A stretch of 64,000 bases of DNA, from contig NZ_CP020946.1 in NCBI RefSeq assembly GCF_002208115.1, forward strand, positions 2,170,001-2,234,000, given 5' to 3'. This document shows, piece after piece, positions 42,642-52,417 of the stretch (position 1 is its first letter; every line of letters starts with the position of its first letter). Made by a program: the position numbers and the translations under genes. This DNA comes from Bdellovibrio bacteriovorus (GTDB taxonomy: Bacteria; Bdellovibrionota; Bdellovibrionia; Bdellovibrionales; Bdellovibrionaceae). The notes under the pieces are model-generated. The model saw nothing but the letters and a program-made list of their open reading frames with translations. It did not search any database and had not been told where the DNA came from.

Positions 42642-45056
42642 ATGCTTAAGAATGCTGTCGCCATGTGGCCCGTTTTGTTTTTCTCAATTGTTGCACAAGC
42701 TGCCCCCAACACACTGACTTATCAAGGGCGCATCGTTAAATCCGACGGTATGCCTTTGGAATACAACAACGTCAGCTTCCTATTTGAGATCAAATCCGAA
42801 GACGGCCTGTGCGTTTACTATCGTGAACAAAAAAACGGTGTGAACATGACGAACTCCAAAGGGGTTTTTGATGTGCCGCTGGGGACCGGGACGAAACTTT
42901 TTCCCACTTCCGGCAGCGTGGGCCTTAAAGAGGTCTTTGATAACTCCACCACTTTGGACTGCGCTGATGTGAACAACAATGTCGCCAGCAGCAAAGGTCC
43001 GATCGCCACTCAAGCTCGCAGACTGAGCGTGCAGTTTCATGACGGTGTTGGCTGGAATCTAATCACTCCCGACAACGAAATCCGCTCGGTGCCTTATGCG
43101 CACTTTGCCTCTTCGGCGTTGAAACTTGGAAACTATTCCGCCACCGATTTCGTGCGCACCAATGCCTTGCCCGCCGCCGCTTGCAGCGCAGGACAGGTGG
43201 TGTTTTTTGACGGCAGCGATTTCACCTGTGTCACCGACGCGGGCGGGACCGGTGTCATTTCTGATGTATTGGCTGGAACCGGCGTCACTGTCACCGGCAC
43301 CACCAGCAAAACCGTGAACGTCACCTACGGCACGACAACTGGCACTGCGGCTCAAGGCAATGACAGCCGTATCACGGGTGCGTTCCAGTCAGCCACGAAC
43401 CTGGGGGGCGATCTCAGCGGAACTCTTCCTAATCCGACTGTGGCAAAAATCCAGGGCATTGCCGTGGCGACAACAACTCCCCAAACAGGACAGGTTTATC
43501 GCTATGGAGCAACGGAACTTGAGCCAGTGTACTTTGGCGTTGATGATTTGCGTACGTCAACTGGGCTTGCGCAATTCGCAACCTCCTGTACGGCTTCTCA
43601 GACTCTGACCTGGTCGGCAGTCACAGATGCTTTTACTTGCTCGAACATCACGGGTCTTGATGCCGATGTGATTACGGCCGGCACGATTGACGCCGCCCGA
43701 TTGCCTTCATCGGTGACTTTGCCACAGATCGCAGCACCGGCAATCTCAGCAGCCGAAGAAGGCCGTATCTATTTTGATTCCACCGAGAAAAAATTCAAAG
43801 TTTCTCAAGGCGGTTCGGCCTATACGGATCTGGTTTCTGCCGTCACCTTCCCGCTACGAGGTGCCAGTGGAAGTGCGGGGCAACCTAGCTATTCCTTCAC
43901 CACCGACACCGACACCGGAATGTTCAACCTCGGTTCCAATTCAATTGCCCTCAGTACAGGTGGCACGTCCCGCTATCAGATCTCAGACAAGATGCATAGA
44001 ATGGGTGATATGGGATCAGGAACCAACAACCCTTCGGGTTTTGCGTTTGATTCCCGGTACTACGGAGGCGGCAGCAGCTATCACACCGGCCGCTTTACCG
44101 TCACTGGCAGCAACACTTTCACAGCAAATGCCGGGATCTCCGGACCTGCGGCAGGCTTCTCCAACTCCGTTTCCGGCACGGTTGCCGTCAGCGGTGATCA
44201 GGGCGCAATGGAAGGAACCAGCCTCATGAGCGTTTCAGGAGGCTTCACAGGAACCGCCTACGGTGTTCGTGGAACAACCACACTCAGCACACCCAGCTCT
44301 GTCCCGTCAACGACCGTTGTCGGTCTGCAAACAGGCCTTTGGGGTCTGGCGAAAATGGGTAACACTGCCAACCTACCGACAGCTCTTAAAGTCAACGCCA
44401 TCACCTCGGACTTTCTGCTTGATGGCACCACAGGCAACGGAGTCACTGTCGATCAAGGCGCCGGACTTGAAATCAGATCCAGCATTTCTTCCTTCGACAC
44501 TTTAAATCAATTTACGGGTGTGATGATTCGCGCTCCTACGGGCACAGGCACGATCACCAGTAAATACGCGATTCTGACTGAAGCCAATGCCGGTTCAGTC
44601 GGCATCGGCACCCTGACGCCCGCCTACATGCTGCATGTGAATGGAACCGCGGGTGGCACTTCGTGGGCCAACACTTCAGACCGCCGTTTCAAACGCAATA
44701 TCGCCACCATTGATTCCAGTCTTGAAAAAGTTCTGCAACTGCGTGGTGTGACCTATGACTGGCGAACCGAAGAATTCCCGCAAAAGAATTTTGAAAAAGG
44801 CCAGCAAGTGGGCTTGATCGCGCAAGAGGTTCAAGCCGTGTTCCCGGATGTCGTTACGAAAGACAACGACGGTTTCTTGGCTGTTCAATACGCCAACCTT
44901 GTTGCTCCTTTGATAGAGGCGATGAAAGAATTCCACGCAAAATGGAACTCTGAAAATGAAGCTTTGAAAGCGGAAAACGCCATTCTGAAGCAGCAGGTTC
45001 AGGCCCTGCAAAAGTGGGCTTGCCAGCAGGACCCAACGGCGGACTTCTGCCGCTAA
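42642..45056 (+). CDS. Fibre/adhesin with C-terminal peptidase S74 chaperone (MAT-type)
   Basis: 804 residues. The signal peptide ends VAQA (residue ~20). The N-terminal domain (NTLTYQGRIVKSDGMPLEY to ~150) is the type found in Bdellovibrio cell-surface proteins. The middle (~150-660) is rich in Gly, Thr and Ser with beta-strand repeats and trimeric-fibre-like stalk (for example GNYSATDF). The C-terminal S74 domain has the self-cleaving Ser679/Lys684 pair in TSDRRFKRNI, IAQEVQAVFP, then a coiled coil (~765-795, ENEALKAENAILKQQ). S74 domains trimerise and autocleave. Bdellovibrio MAT proteins are known to be displayed at the prey-contact pole. Prey recognition is inferred. Confidence 0.82.
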   Translation: MLKNAVAMWPVLFFSIVAQAAPNTLTYQGRIVKSDGMPLEYNNVSFLFEIKSEDGLCVYYREQKNGVNMTNSKGVFDVPLGTGTKLFPTSGSVGLKEVFDNSTTLDCADVNNNVASSKGPIATQARRLSVQFHDGVGWNLITPDNEIRSVPYAHFASSALKLGNYSATDFVRTNALPAAACSAGQVVFFDGSDFTCVTDAGGTGVISDVLAGTGVTVTGTTSKTVNVTYGTTTGTAAQGNDSRITGAFQSATNLGGDLSGTLPNPTVAKIQGIAVATTTPQTGQVYRYGATELEPVYFGVDDLRTSTGLAQFATSCTASQTLTWSAVTDAFTCSNITGLDADVITAGTIDAARLPSSVTLPQIAAPAISAAEEGRIYFDSTEKKFKVSQGGSAYTDLVSAVTFPLRGASGSAGQPSYSFTTDTDTGMFNLGSNSIALSTGGTSRYQISDKMHRMGDMGSGTNNPSGFAFDSRYYGGGSSYHTGRFTVTGSNTFTANAGISGPAAGFSNSVSGTVAVSGDQGAMEGTSLMSVSGGFTGTAYGVRGTTTLSTPSSVPSTTVVGLQTGLWGLAKMGNTANLPTALKVNAITSDFLLDGTTGNGVTVDQGAGLEIRSSISSFDTLNQFTGVMIRAPTGTGTITSKYAILTEANAGSVGIGTLTPAYMLHVNGTAGGTSWANTSDRRFKRNIATIDSSLEKVLQLRGVTYDWRTEEFPQKNFEKGQQVGLIAQEVQAVFPDVVTKDNDGFLAVQYANLVAPLIEAMKEFHAKWNSENEALKAENAILKQQVQALQKWACQQDPTADFCR

Positions 45057-45073
45057 CCGAACGTTCTCAACGT

Positions 45074-45100
45074 ATTCCGCCGCCGTAGCCGAGGCGGAAT
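45074..45100 (+). terminator. Terminator-like hairpin after the fibre gene
   Basis: ATTCCGCC (45074-45081) pairs with GGCGGAAT (45093-45100) around an 11-nt loop, starting 17 bp past the fibre stop. No clear T-tract follows, so termination efficiency is uncertain. Confidence 0.45.
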
Positions 45101-45212
45101 GCGTCAGTTGCCTTTGAGCAAGAAAACATAAAAAAAAGGACAAAGGGCCTGAGTTAGCAAAAACTCATGAATGTTTAGTATTCTTCGTTACAATATTTTC
45201 CACGGAGGATAA

Positions 45213-45797
45213 ATGAAACACCTAATTGCAGCCCTTGTTCTTACAACATCAGCCAACGCCTTTGCTCAGGAAACCCCTGCTCAAGAGTCCCGTCAGGACC
45301 TGAGAAAGCGCACTCACGGTATGACTTGGGAAATGTCCAGTTCCAACACCAAGCTCAAAAACAAAGACACCAACGCTGAATCAGAAACCACATCCACTGA
45401 GACAAAATTCGGCTATCTGTACAACTTCGGCCGTTTTGAACTGGGTGGCGCATTTAGCTCTGCAACAGACAAGAACGAAGACACTGGTGACAAAACCACT
45501 GCGGGAACTTTTGAGCTTATCGGTCAGGTTAACATCATCAAAAATGAACCGGGCGAAGACCTGATCCCCTACGCTGCTTTGAGTTTGGGAAGTCTGGTCA
45601 TGGAATCCGGAACAGTCGAAGCCAAAGGCAGCACCGCAAGTCTTGGCTTTGGTTTGAAATGGTTCCCGCTATCAGAGATCTTTGCTTTGAAGGCAGAGCT
45701 TGGCGCGGGATCAGCAACCATTAAAGACGACAACTCTGATGTGGAATTGGAAGTTAAAGCTTCCTACTTCAACGTCGGCTGGGCGTTTTACTTCTAA
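45213..45797 (+). CDS. Small outer-membrane beta-barrel protein
   Basis: 194 residues. The signal peptide ends ANAFAQ (residue ~19). The rest is about eight alternating-polarity strands with short turns (FGYLYNFGRFELGGAFS, TFELIGQVNII, YAALSLGSLVM, ASLGFGLKWFP) and ends in FNVGWAFYF, the aromatic last strand expected for BAM-inserted barrels. GGAGG lies 5 bases before the ATG. The size fits an OmpW/OmpX-like eight-stranded barrel, but no closer family is recognised. It has its own terminator, and about 155 bp separates it from the fibre gene. Confidence 0.75.
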   Translation: MKHLIAALVLTTSANAFAQETPAQESRQDLRKRTHGMTWEMSSSNTKLKNKDTNAESETTSTETKFGYLYNFGRFELGGAFSSATDKNEDTGDKTTAGTFELIGQVNIIKNEPGEDLIPYAALSLGSLVMESGTVEAKGSTASLGFGLKWFPLSEIFALKAELGAGSATIKDDNSDVELEVKASYFNVGWAFYF

Positions 45798-45822
45798 TTT
45801 CAAATATCAAGATACAGAAATA

Positions 45823-45850
45823 AAAAAGGCCTCTTGCGAGGCCTTTTTTA
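45823..45850. terminator. Bidirectional terminator
   Basis: AAAAAAGGCCTC-TTGC-GAGGCCTTTTTT: A-tract, 6-bp GC stem, T-tract, with the poly-T usable on both strands. It separates the convergent beta-barrel gene (45797) and MerR-type gene (45857). Confidence 0.93.
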
Positions 45851-45856
45851 TTGAAA

Positions 45857-46378
45857 CTATTTGAAAATCTGACGGACTCTGCGGATATCCAGGATCAAGT
45901 CCTCCACCGCTTCGTTGATGCCCTCAAGTTTATGGTAAACTTGGGTCATGTCTTTTTCTTTCTTCACGTGCGCTTTCAGCTCTTTCATCGCGTTACGTGC
46001 GCCCTCGATAGAGAAGCGGTCACGGTGCAAAAGCTTGCGGATCAGAAGAGCGTTTTCAACATCCTTGCGCGTATACATACGCTGGTTGTTGGACGCCTTT
46101 TTCGGGCGAAGAACTTCAAACTCTGTTTCCCAGTAGCGCAAAACATATTGTTTGATGCCCAGGATTTCGGCCACGTCGCCGATTTTGAAACCCATCTTGT
46201 CCGGGATCGCGTTGATCTCTTCCAGAAGTTTTTCATCACACAGCATGGCTGGGATGGAAATCGGAGAGGTCGCCGTCACCGGGACTGAAGTGGCAACTTC
46301 AGCCTGCTCGATGAAATCAATATGATGGTCCCCTAGTGAAAGTTCAGAACTTTCGACCTCCAGGGACGGATTACTCAT
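45857..46378 (-). CDS. MerR-family transcriptional regulator
   Basis: 173 residues from ATG 46378. An earlier in-frame ATG (46408) would begin inside the ihfA tail and add a Thr/Met-rich stretch, so it is unlikely. The winged HTH reads FKIGDVAEILGIKQYVLRYWETEF and RMYTRKDVENALLIRKLLH, from ~residue 65; the 60-residue acidic N-terminal extension is unusual. The C-terminal helix (~130-173) is a short dimerisation coil. It overlaps ihfA by 8 bp and is translated with it. A MerR-type gene next to ihfA and pheT is a known arrangement in related deltaproteobacteria. Confidence 0.87.
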   Translation of the reverse strand: MSNPSLEVESSELSLGDHHIDFIEQAEVATSVPVTATSPISIPAMLCDEKLLEEINAIPDKMGFKIGDVAEILGIKQYVLRYWETEFEVLRPKKASNNQRMYTRKDVENALLIRKLLHRDRFSIEGARNAMKELKAHVKKEKDMTQVYHKLEGINEAVEDLILDIRRVRQIFK

Positions 46379-46742
46379 TGTCGTCGTAGTCGTCATCATC
46401 GTCCTCATCTTTCAAGTGAGCGTATTCCTCACCATTCAGCATCGCCTTCAAAACTTGAGACGGACGGAAGGTAAGAACACGGCGTGCAGAGATCTTGATC
46501 TGCTCCCCTGTCTGAGGGTTGCGACCAATGCGCTCGTTTTTGCCACGAACAACGAAATTACCGAAACCAGAAATCTTAACTTTTTCGCCATCTTGAAGAA
46601 CAGTCTTCAAGGTGTCGAAAACAAGTTCCACCAATTCAGAAGCCTCTTTTTTGGAGAAACCAATCTTCTGATATACGTTCTCGACGATATCGGCCTTAGT
46701 CACAGTTGATTTACCTAAGTTCTGGCCTGCCATAATAGTCAT
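46371..46742 (-). CDS. ihfA: Integration host factor alpha-type HU/IHF protein
   Basis: 123 residues. The HU/IHF fold (residues ~15-105) has TVTKADIVENVYQKIGFSKKEASELV, then GFGNFVVRGKNERIGRNPQTGEQI, in which the Pro-containing beta-arm intercalates DNA, and ISARRVLTFRPSQVLK. Position next to pheT supports the alpha subunit. The C-terminus ends AHLKDEDDDDDYDDNE, an acidic tail not found on typical IHF. It probably bends DNA; the tail may modulate binding. Its stop overlaps the MerR start. Confidence 0.88.
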   Translation of the reverse strand: MTIMAGQNLGKSTVTKADIVENVYQKIGFSKKEASELVELVFDTLKTVLQDGEKVKISGFGNFVVRGKNERIGRNPQTGEQIKISARRVLTFRPSQVLKAMLNGEEYAHLKDEDDDDDYDDNE

Positions 46743-46848
46743 TCACTCCAATTAAATATCTTCAAGCGCTGCTTCAGCTTTCGCCCTGCGGGCTACAGCA
46801 CTGCGGCTATGCCTTAAGCCTAACAACTAACTGAAAACAATCAAGAAT

Positions 46849-49290
46849 TTATCTCACAGAAAGATCAAAATTCTTCTTCAAACTCTCTAGAATCTTGGTT
46901 GTTGTCTCGTTAATCTGGGTTTCTTGCAGTGTGGCATTCTTATCCTGCAGCCAGATACGGATGGCGACGGATTTTTTGCCCGCTTCCATCTTATCGCCTT
47001 CATACAAGTCAAAGACGTCCACATTCAAAAGAAGACCTGCTCCCGCCTTGCGGATGTCTTTTAGGACATCGCCGACTTTCAGGGTTTTTGGCATCACAAA
47101 GGCAAAGTCACGCTCCACTACCGGGAACTTGGACACGCTTTGGATACGGTATGGACGAGGCTGGCCTTTATAAAGCTGATCCAGATCCAATTCAGCCAAA
47201 GCCGCAGGAACACGGATCTTATTGTCTTCCAAAAGCAACGGATGCACGGTCCCGATGAAGCCCACTTTCTTACCTTCCACCAACAACTGAGCGAACTGCC
47301 CTTGGTGCAAGAACCCCGGAACCTCAGACTTATTCGCCGGAGTCACCCAAGTGTAAGAAGAGATATTCAAAGACTTCAACAGCACTTCAACTGCCGCTTT
47401 AAGTTCATAAACAACCGGATAATCCAGAGATTTGTTCCAAAGGTTGCTGGCGCGACCCCAGATCGCCATCCCCACACGGCTGCCTTCAGCAAAACCGCCG
47501 TCCTCTTTCACATGGAAGGTGCTGCCCATTTCAAACAGACGCCCCTGCATGTTGCCAGAGTGGAAGTTGTTGTTCAGGTTTCTGAACAGACCAAAGCTCA
47601 AAGAACCACGCATCACGTCCATTTCCTCGTTCAGAGGATTCAGGATGCGGATCTCTTTTTCAGTCACCGTCAGGCCCGCTGCTTTCATGGATTCCAAAGA
47701 ACCCAGGAAAGCTTTCTGAGCTTTGGAGCCGACAAAGGCAAAGTTCACTGCCTGCTGGAAGCCCTCACCACGCAAAAGTTCGCTGGTGGTACGGTTCAAC
47801 ATAAAGGTCTTGTCCTGGAAGCTCGGAGCTGCCGCCAAAGCAGGCAACGCCTCTGGAATATGCTCATACCCATTCAGGCGAGCGTATTCTTCGACCAGGT
47901 CCATGTCTTGTTCGATATCAAAGCGGAAGGTCGGAGGAAGCACGGTGAAGGTCTCACCATTTTTAGTGATCTCACACCCCAGCCGTTTCATGAAATCGAC
48001 GAATTTGTGTTCTTCCGCTTCATAACCCAAACGTTCAGACACCGTTTTAATGGTGATCGTCACTGGCGCTTTTTTCACCGGGTTTGGATAGAAGTCATGA
48101 TGGTCAGCATACGCTTCGCCACCCGCCACTTCCAGAATCAAAGCCGCTGCACGGTTCAAACCGCGCAAAGTTCCATCCGGATCCACACCCCGGGCAAAGC
48201 GGTAAGAGGAATCCGTGTCGATACCGTGCGAACGTGAAGTTTTACGCGCACTCATCGGCAGGAAGTAAGCAGCTTCCAGGAACACTTCGGTCGTGGAATC
48301 AGAAACGCCAGAGTTTTTACCACCCACAACGCCCGCCAGACACACCGGATGATTGGCATCACGAATGGTCAGTTCAGCGCCGCTCAGGGCGATTTCGGTT
48401 CCGTCCAAAGTGATGAATTTTTCACCCGCTGTTGCACGGTCCACGATGATTTTTTTGCCGTTGATGAAAGCCGCATCAAAAGCGTGCAACGGCTGACCCA
48501 GCTCCAACATCACGTAGTTTGTCACGTCCACGATGTTGTTGATGGAATTCATGCCCACGCTTTCAAGGCGGGATTTCAACCAAGCCGGGCTTGGGCCCAC
48601 TTTCACACCCTTCAAGAAACGGCCCGCGTAACGCGGGCACAGATCGAAGGCTTTAACGTCCAAAGCAATTTCAGACTTGGTGGATTTGCCGTTGGTTTTG
48701 ACTTCTGTGGAAGGAACTTTCAGTTCTTTCCCGAACAATGTCGAAACTTCGCGTGCCAGACCAAAGTGAGACAGACAGTCCGCACGGTTCGCCGTGACTT
48801 TCAATTCGAAAGTCACGTCATCATAACCGCCGTATTCAGCGTACGCTTTACCCACCGGAGCATCCGCTGGCAAAATCGCGATGCCTTCCGATTCCGTCGC
48901 CAGGCCCAGCTCTTTCAAAGAGCACAGCATCCCGGCAGAATCCACGCCACGAACTGCGGATTTTTTAATCGCAAAGTTCCCCGGCAAAACCGCACCCGGC
49001 AAAGCCACGATCACACGGTCGCCAGCTTTGTGGTTTTGTGCGCCACACACGATCTGATGAACAACGCCCTCGCCCGTAGAAACACGGCACAAAGAAAGCT
49101 TGTCAGCATTCGGGTGTTTGTCTTTTTCAAGGATGTGACCAATCACCACGTGATTGAAGTCTTTCGCACGATTGGTGATTTCTTCAACCTCCAAACCGCC
49201 ACGGGTCAATGCTTCCGCCAGGACTTCTGGCTTTTGGAAGAATTCGGTCACGTCTACATAATCATGGAGCCATTTTAAGCTGATCTTCAT
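46849..49290 (-). CDS. pheT: Phenylalanyl-tRNA synthetase beta subunit
   Basis: 813 residues, the standard bacterial length. An N-terminal tRNA-binding (EMAP-like) domain has [21 protein letters not shown] (split here), followed by the B3/B4 editing domain ([18 protein letters not shown]), the B5 domain, the catalytic-like core and the C-terminal ferredoxin-fold anticodon-binding domain ([13 protein letters not shown]-type segment [14 protein letters not shown]). With PheS it charges tRNA-Phe as an alpha2beta2 enzyme. The start overlaps the pheS stop by 4 bp. A 106-bp gap separates it from ihfA. Confidence 0.98.
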   Translation of the reverse strand: MKISLKWLHDYVDVTEFFQKPEVLAEALTRGGLEVEEITNRAKDFNHVVIGHILEKDKHPNADKLSLCRVSTGEGVVHQIVCGAQNHKAGDRVIVALPGAVLPGNFAIKKSAVRGVDSAGMLCSLKELGLATESEGIAILPADAPVGKAYAEYGGYDDVTFELKVTANRADCLSHFGLAREVSTLFGKELKVPSTEVKTNGKSTKSEIALDVKAFDLCPRYAGRFLKGVKVGPSPAWLKSRLESVGMNSINNIVDVTNYVMLELGQPLHAFDAAFINGKKIIVDRATAGEKFITLDGTEIALSGAELTIRDANHPVCLAGVVGGKNSGVSDSTTEVFLEAAYFLPMSARKTSRSHGIDTDSSYRFARGVDPDGTLRGLNRAAALILEVAGGEAYADHHDFYPNPVKKAPVTITIKTVSERLGYEAEEHKFVDFMKRLGCEITKNGETFTVLPPTFRFDIEQDMDLVEEYARLNGYEHIPEALPALAAAPSFQDKTFMLNRTTSELLRGEGFQQAVNFAFVGSKAQKAFLGSLESMKAAGLTVTEKEIRILNPLNEEMDVMRGSLSFGLFRNLNNNFHSGNMQGRLFEMGSTFHVKEDGGFAEGSRVGMAIWGRASNLWNKSLDYPVVYELKAAVEVLLKSLNISSYTWVTPANKSEVPGFLHQGQFAQLLVEGKKVGFIGTVHPLLLEDNKIRVPAALAELDLDQLYKGQPRPYRIQSVSKFPVVERDFAFVMPKTLKVGDVLKDIRKAGAGLLLNVDVFDLYEGDKMEAGKKSVAIRIWLQDKNATLQETQINETTTKILESLKKNFDLSVR

Positions 49291-50312
49291 TTTACAAACT
49301 GCCTTAAGAATCTTACGTCGTTTTCAGGGAACAAGCGGATGTCTTCGATGCCGTACTTGATGATGGCCATGCGCTCAACACCAAAGCCGAAAGCAAAGCC
49401 CTGCCATTTAGGATATTCAATTTTAGCTGCCTGGAACACTTTCGGGTTCACCAGACCGCAACCGCCGATTTCAATCCAGCCGCTTTGTTTGCACAAAGAA
49501 CAGCCTTTGCCCTTGCAGATCGGGCAAGAACAGTCGACTTCCGCCGAAGGTTCGGTGAAAGGGAAATAGCTGGGACGGAAACGGGTTTTCAGACCCGGGC
49601 CGAAAAATTCACGCACGAAGAAGCTGATGGTCCCTTTCAGGTCCGCCATGGAGATTTTCTCATCCACGCACAAAGCTTCAATCTGGTGGAAATTCGGAAG
49701 ATGTGAAATATCACTGTCGCAACGGAACACCGGACCCGTGCCGATCACACGCAGTGGAAGTTCTTCATTTTCCAAAGAATGGATTTGAATCGGAGACGTG
49801 TGAGTTCTTAGAACGTGGGTTTTGTCGACGAAGAAGGTATCCGCCATGTCTCGCGCCGGGTGGTCCGCCGGGATGTTCAGGGCTTCAAAGTTATAGTAAT
49901 CCTTTTCGATCATCGGACCGGTGCGGATGCTGTAACCCAGGCGGGACATCACAGTGAAGATTTCTTCCACCACGATGTTCACCGGGTGCGCAGTCCCTTT
50001 TGGTTGAGAGAACGCCGGCAAGGTCATGTCGATTTCCTCAGCCGCCATTTTTGCAGAGATCTCTTGTTTTTTAAGAGCATCTTCGGCCTCGGTGTAAGCG
50101 GCTTCTAGAAGCTGCTTCACTTCGTTCACTTTTTTACCAAAAAGAGGTTTTTCCTCTTTCGGCAAAGAAGCCATTTCTTTCATGATTTCAGTCAGGGACC
50201 CGCTTTTACCCAGGTACTGAACTTTCAGATCATAGAGGTCTTTGGAGCTGGGGGCCGCTTTAAAGGCCGCCAGGGCGTTATCTTTGATGGAATCAAGTTT
50301 GGTCGTCGACAT
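49287..50312 (-). CDS. pheS: Phenylalanyl-tRNA synthetase alpha subunit
   Basis: 341 residues. An N-terminal coiled coil (~1-90) precedes the class II catalytic domain with motif 2 ([18 protein letters not shown]), motif 3 [18 protein letters not shown], and the zinc-like Cys cluster [18 protein letters not shown] in the insert, present in some bacterial PheS. It is the catalytic subunit. It is translated together with pheT. It is divergent from rsmG (111 bp). rpmI-rplT, which usually precede pheS, are about 9 kb away here. Confidence 0.98.
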   Translation of the reverse strand: MSTTKLDSIKDNALAAFKAAPSSKDLYDLKVQYLGKSGSLTEIMKEMASLPKEEKPLFGKKVNEVKQLLEAAYTEAEDALKKQEISAKMAAEEIDMTLPAFSQPKGTAHPVNIVVEEIFTVMSRLGYSIRTGPMIEKDYYNFEALNIPADHPARDMADTFFVDKTHVLRTHTSPIQIHSLENEELPLRVIGTGPVFRCDSDISHLPNFHQIEALCVDEKISMADLKGTISFFVREFFGPGLKTRFRPSYFPFTEPSAEVDCSCPICKGKGCSLCKQSGWIEIGGCGLVNPKVFQAAKIEYPKWQGFAFGFGVERMAIIKYGIEDIRLFPENDVRFLRQFVK

Positions 50313-50423
50313 AGGTTCTCAATATCCCTCTGGAGGCCCGTATTTTCAAGCATTTAGCTTTTACACACGGCGCAGAAAAGACTTGAGGTTTAAGGGCTTT
50401 AGACCTATGTTCCCCCGACTGCT

Positions 50424-51290
50424 ATGGCCCATAAGAACAAGACCAACTACAGCCCGTATAAAGCCCGCCAAGAAGCCCGTCATGGGTCCAAAGGCGCTGG
50501 CGCACCTCCTGCGACCTCCAACATGGGCCGCCATAAGAAACCAGAGACGATCTATGACATCCATGAGGCCAATGATCGCCTTGCTGATGTCTTCCGCAAT
50601 CACGGATTTGATCTGGTCAGCCACAGCCAAAGGCAGCAACTGGCGCACTTTTACCGCCTTTTGATGCTGAATCAGGAAAAAGAGAACTTCACGCGCCTGT
50701 TGAAACTGCGCGATGTCGCGATCAAACACTTTATCGACAGCATCATCATCATGAAATACACGGACCTTCAGTTCCCATTGCTGGACGTGGGCACCGGGCC
50801 GGGCTTCCCGGGAATTCCGCTTAAAATCATGTACCCGGATCAGCAGATCCTTTTGGGTGAAGGCGTTCAGCGCCGTGTGGAATTCTTAAAACATGTCCGC
50901 AGCGAGATGAAGCTACAAAAGCTTGACATCCTGGGCCGCAACATCAACAAGCACTGTGTTTACCCTGTCCGCGGCGCCATCACCCGCGCAGTTGAAGATA
51001 TTGGCAACACCCTTGGGAACGTGATCAGCTGCCTTGAAATCGGCGGCCGCGTTTATTTCATGAAAGGCCCCGGCGTGGGTCCTGAGATTGAAGCTGCGAA
51101 AAAAGACTGGGCCGAGTACTACAAACTGGTTCAGGACGTGGCGTATTCCCTGCCGCAGACCCCACATGAACGTCGCTTGGTCGTTTATGAAAAAATCAAG
51201 AACATGCCTTTGCCGGAAGAAGACGAAGGCGAAGAGCTTTTGATGGACGAACTTTCCAACGAAGAAAAAAGACGCTGGGCTAAATACTGA
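50424..51290 (+). CDS. rsmG: 16S rRNA m7G527 methyltransferase RsmG
   Basis: 288 residues. The SAM-binding core LLDVGTGPGFPGIPLKI, GEGVQRRVEFLKHV and CVYPVRGAITRAVEDIGNTL follows the RsmG (GidB) pattern. The N-terminal ~60 residues (MAHKNKTNYSPYKARQEAR) form a basic extension absent from typical RsmG (~210 aa), and the C-terminus is also longer and acidic (PLPEEDEGEELLMDELSNEE). It methylates G527 of 16S rRNA at the decoding site. The stop overlaps the next start (TGATG). The usual mnmG/parAB neighbours are absent from this window. Confidence 0.9.
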   Translation: MAHKNKTNYSPYKARQEARHGSKGAGAPPATSNMGRHKKPETIYDIHEANDRLADVFRNHGFDLVSHSQRQQLAHFYRLLMLNQEKENFTRLLKLRDVAIKHFIDSIIIMKYTDLQFPLLDVGTGPGFPGIPLKIMYPDQQILLGEGVQRRVEFLKHVRSEMKLQKLDILGRNINKHCVYPVRGAITRAVEDIGNTLGNVISCLEIGGRVYFMKGPGVGPEIEAAKKDWAEYYKLVQDVAYSLPQTPHERRLVVYEKIKNMPLPEEDEGEELLMDELSNEEKRRWAKY

Positions 51291-52417
51291 TGTCTGACTC
51301 CACCCAGAACACCTCATTGCAACTGGCACGTTTGCAGCACCGTAAAGGGGCGCTGCACGAGGCCCGTTTATTGAGCGAAGAGGCCATGGTGGAAGCCTCG
51401 GCCCGCGGACAGTCCCAAGACTGGATTGAATCCGCCCGTCTTTACTTCCAGTGTTGTCATGAGTTGGAAGAGCTTTCTGAAGCTCAATCCGTTATTGATC
51501 AAACGATCAATTTAAGCCGAAACACTTCGGATGAGCGCTTGCAGGGCATGGCTGAAAACCTGATCGGCTCCTGGCTTTTGGCCAACGGCAAATTGCAGGA
51601 ATCTCAAGACTACATCAACTCAGCCATTGAGAAAGCCACACAATCTGGCGATCTCGACACCTTGGTGCGCGCGCTGTTCACCAATGCAATGTCCCGCGCC
51701 TTTGAACCCGCTCAATTTGCTCAAAGCCTGCTGCAACTGAACAAACTCGACACCATTCTGGCAGAGATGGACAACGCTGAAATGCAGCTGACGTCGCGTC
51801 TGTTGCGCACCCATATCTTCACCCAAACCGGGAAGCTGGAAGCTGCGAATGATCTTTTGTGGGACTGCTATGAACAGGCCAAACTGCACGGCTTCCACCT
51901 GCTGATTTCCCGTATTCTGGCGCAGATGGCCTTTGTAAACCGCGAACTGGGCAACAAAGAAGCCTATCGCATTTACGCCGAACTGGCTTTGCGTGGAACC
52001 GACAAAACCCGTCTGCCGCGCGTTTATAAATTCATCCGTCAAATGTGCCCTGAAGATATTGTTCGCAATGCACCTCAGTTTGATTTCCAGATCGACGAGG
52101 CGGCGCGCAGTGTTCAGGAGCGCACCAAGGGCCTGATTGACTTCCGCAATCAGCATATTCTTTTTGACCTGGCTTTATTGTTCATCAAAAAAGCCGGCAC
52201 CCGTTATTCCAAGGAAGATCTGATAGAAATCATCTGGCAGCAGGCTTATGACCCTGAACTGCATGACAATCTGATTTACGTTTCGATCAAACGTCTGCGC
52301 GCCCTGCTTGAGCCTGACATGGAAAGCCCAAGATACATCCTGCGCGACCGCAAAGGTTATTACTTTAATCCGCAATCATCTGTGCACTTCAGACAATCGG
52401 AGGAAGCTACTTTATGA
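51290..52417 (+). CDS. TPR-like regulator with C-terminal winged-helix DNA-binding domain
   Basis: 375 residues. Residues ~5-245 are helical repeats in TPR style, with repeated Ala/Leu-rich pairs (for example KLEAANDLLWDCYEQAKLHGF). Residues ~285-365 form an OmpR/PhoB-type winged helix: TRYSKEDLIEIIWQQ, then NLIYVSIKRLRALLEPD as the recognition helix and RDRKGYYFNP as the wing. There is no receiver domain, so the TPR part probably senses a peptide or protein. It overlaps rsmG upstream (TGATG) and the exported-protein gene downstream (ATGA at 52414). Confidence 0.78.
   Translation: MSDSTQNTSLQLARLQHRKGALHEARLLSEEAMVEASARGQSQDWIESARLYFQCCHELEELSEAQSVIDQTINLSRNTSDERLQGMAENLIGSWLLANGKLQESQDYINSAIEKATQSGDLDTLVRALFTNAMSRAFEPAQFAQSLLQLNKLDTILAEMDNAEMQLTSRLLRTHIFTQTGKLEAANDLLWDCYEQAKLHGFHLLISRILAQMAFVNRELGNKEAYRIYAELALRGTDKTRLPRVYKFIRQMCPEDIVRNAPQFDFQIDEAARSVQERTKGLIDFRNQHILFDLALLFIKKAGTRYSKEDLIEIIWQQAYDPELHDNLIYVSIKRLRALLEPDMESPRYILRDRKGYYFNPQSSVHFRQSEEATL

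Noticed and set aside
47140-49278. Two long plus-strand frames (365 and 309 codons) antisense to pheT
   Set aside because: They lie wholly within pheT on the other strand and have the same shadow composition. No promoter or family signature was seen.
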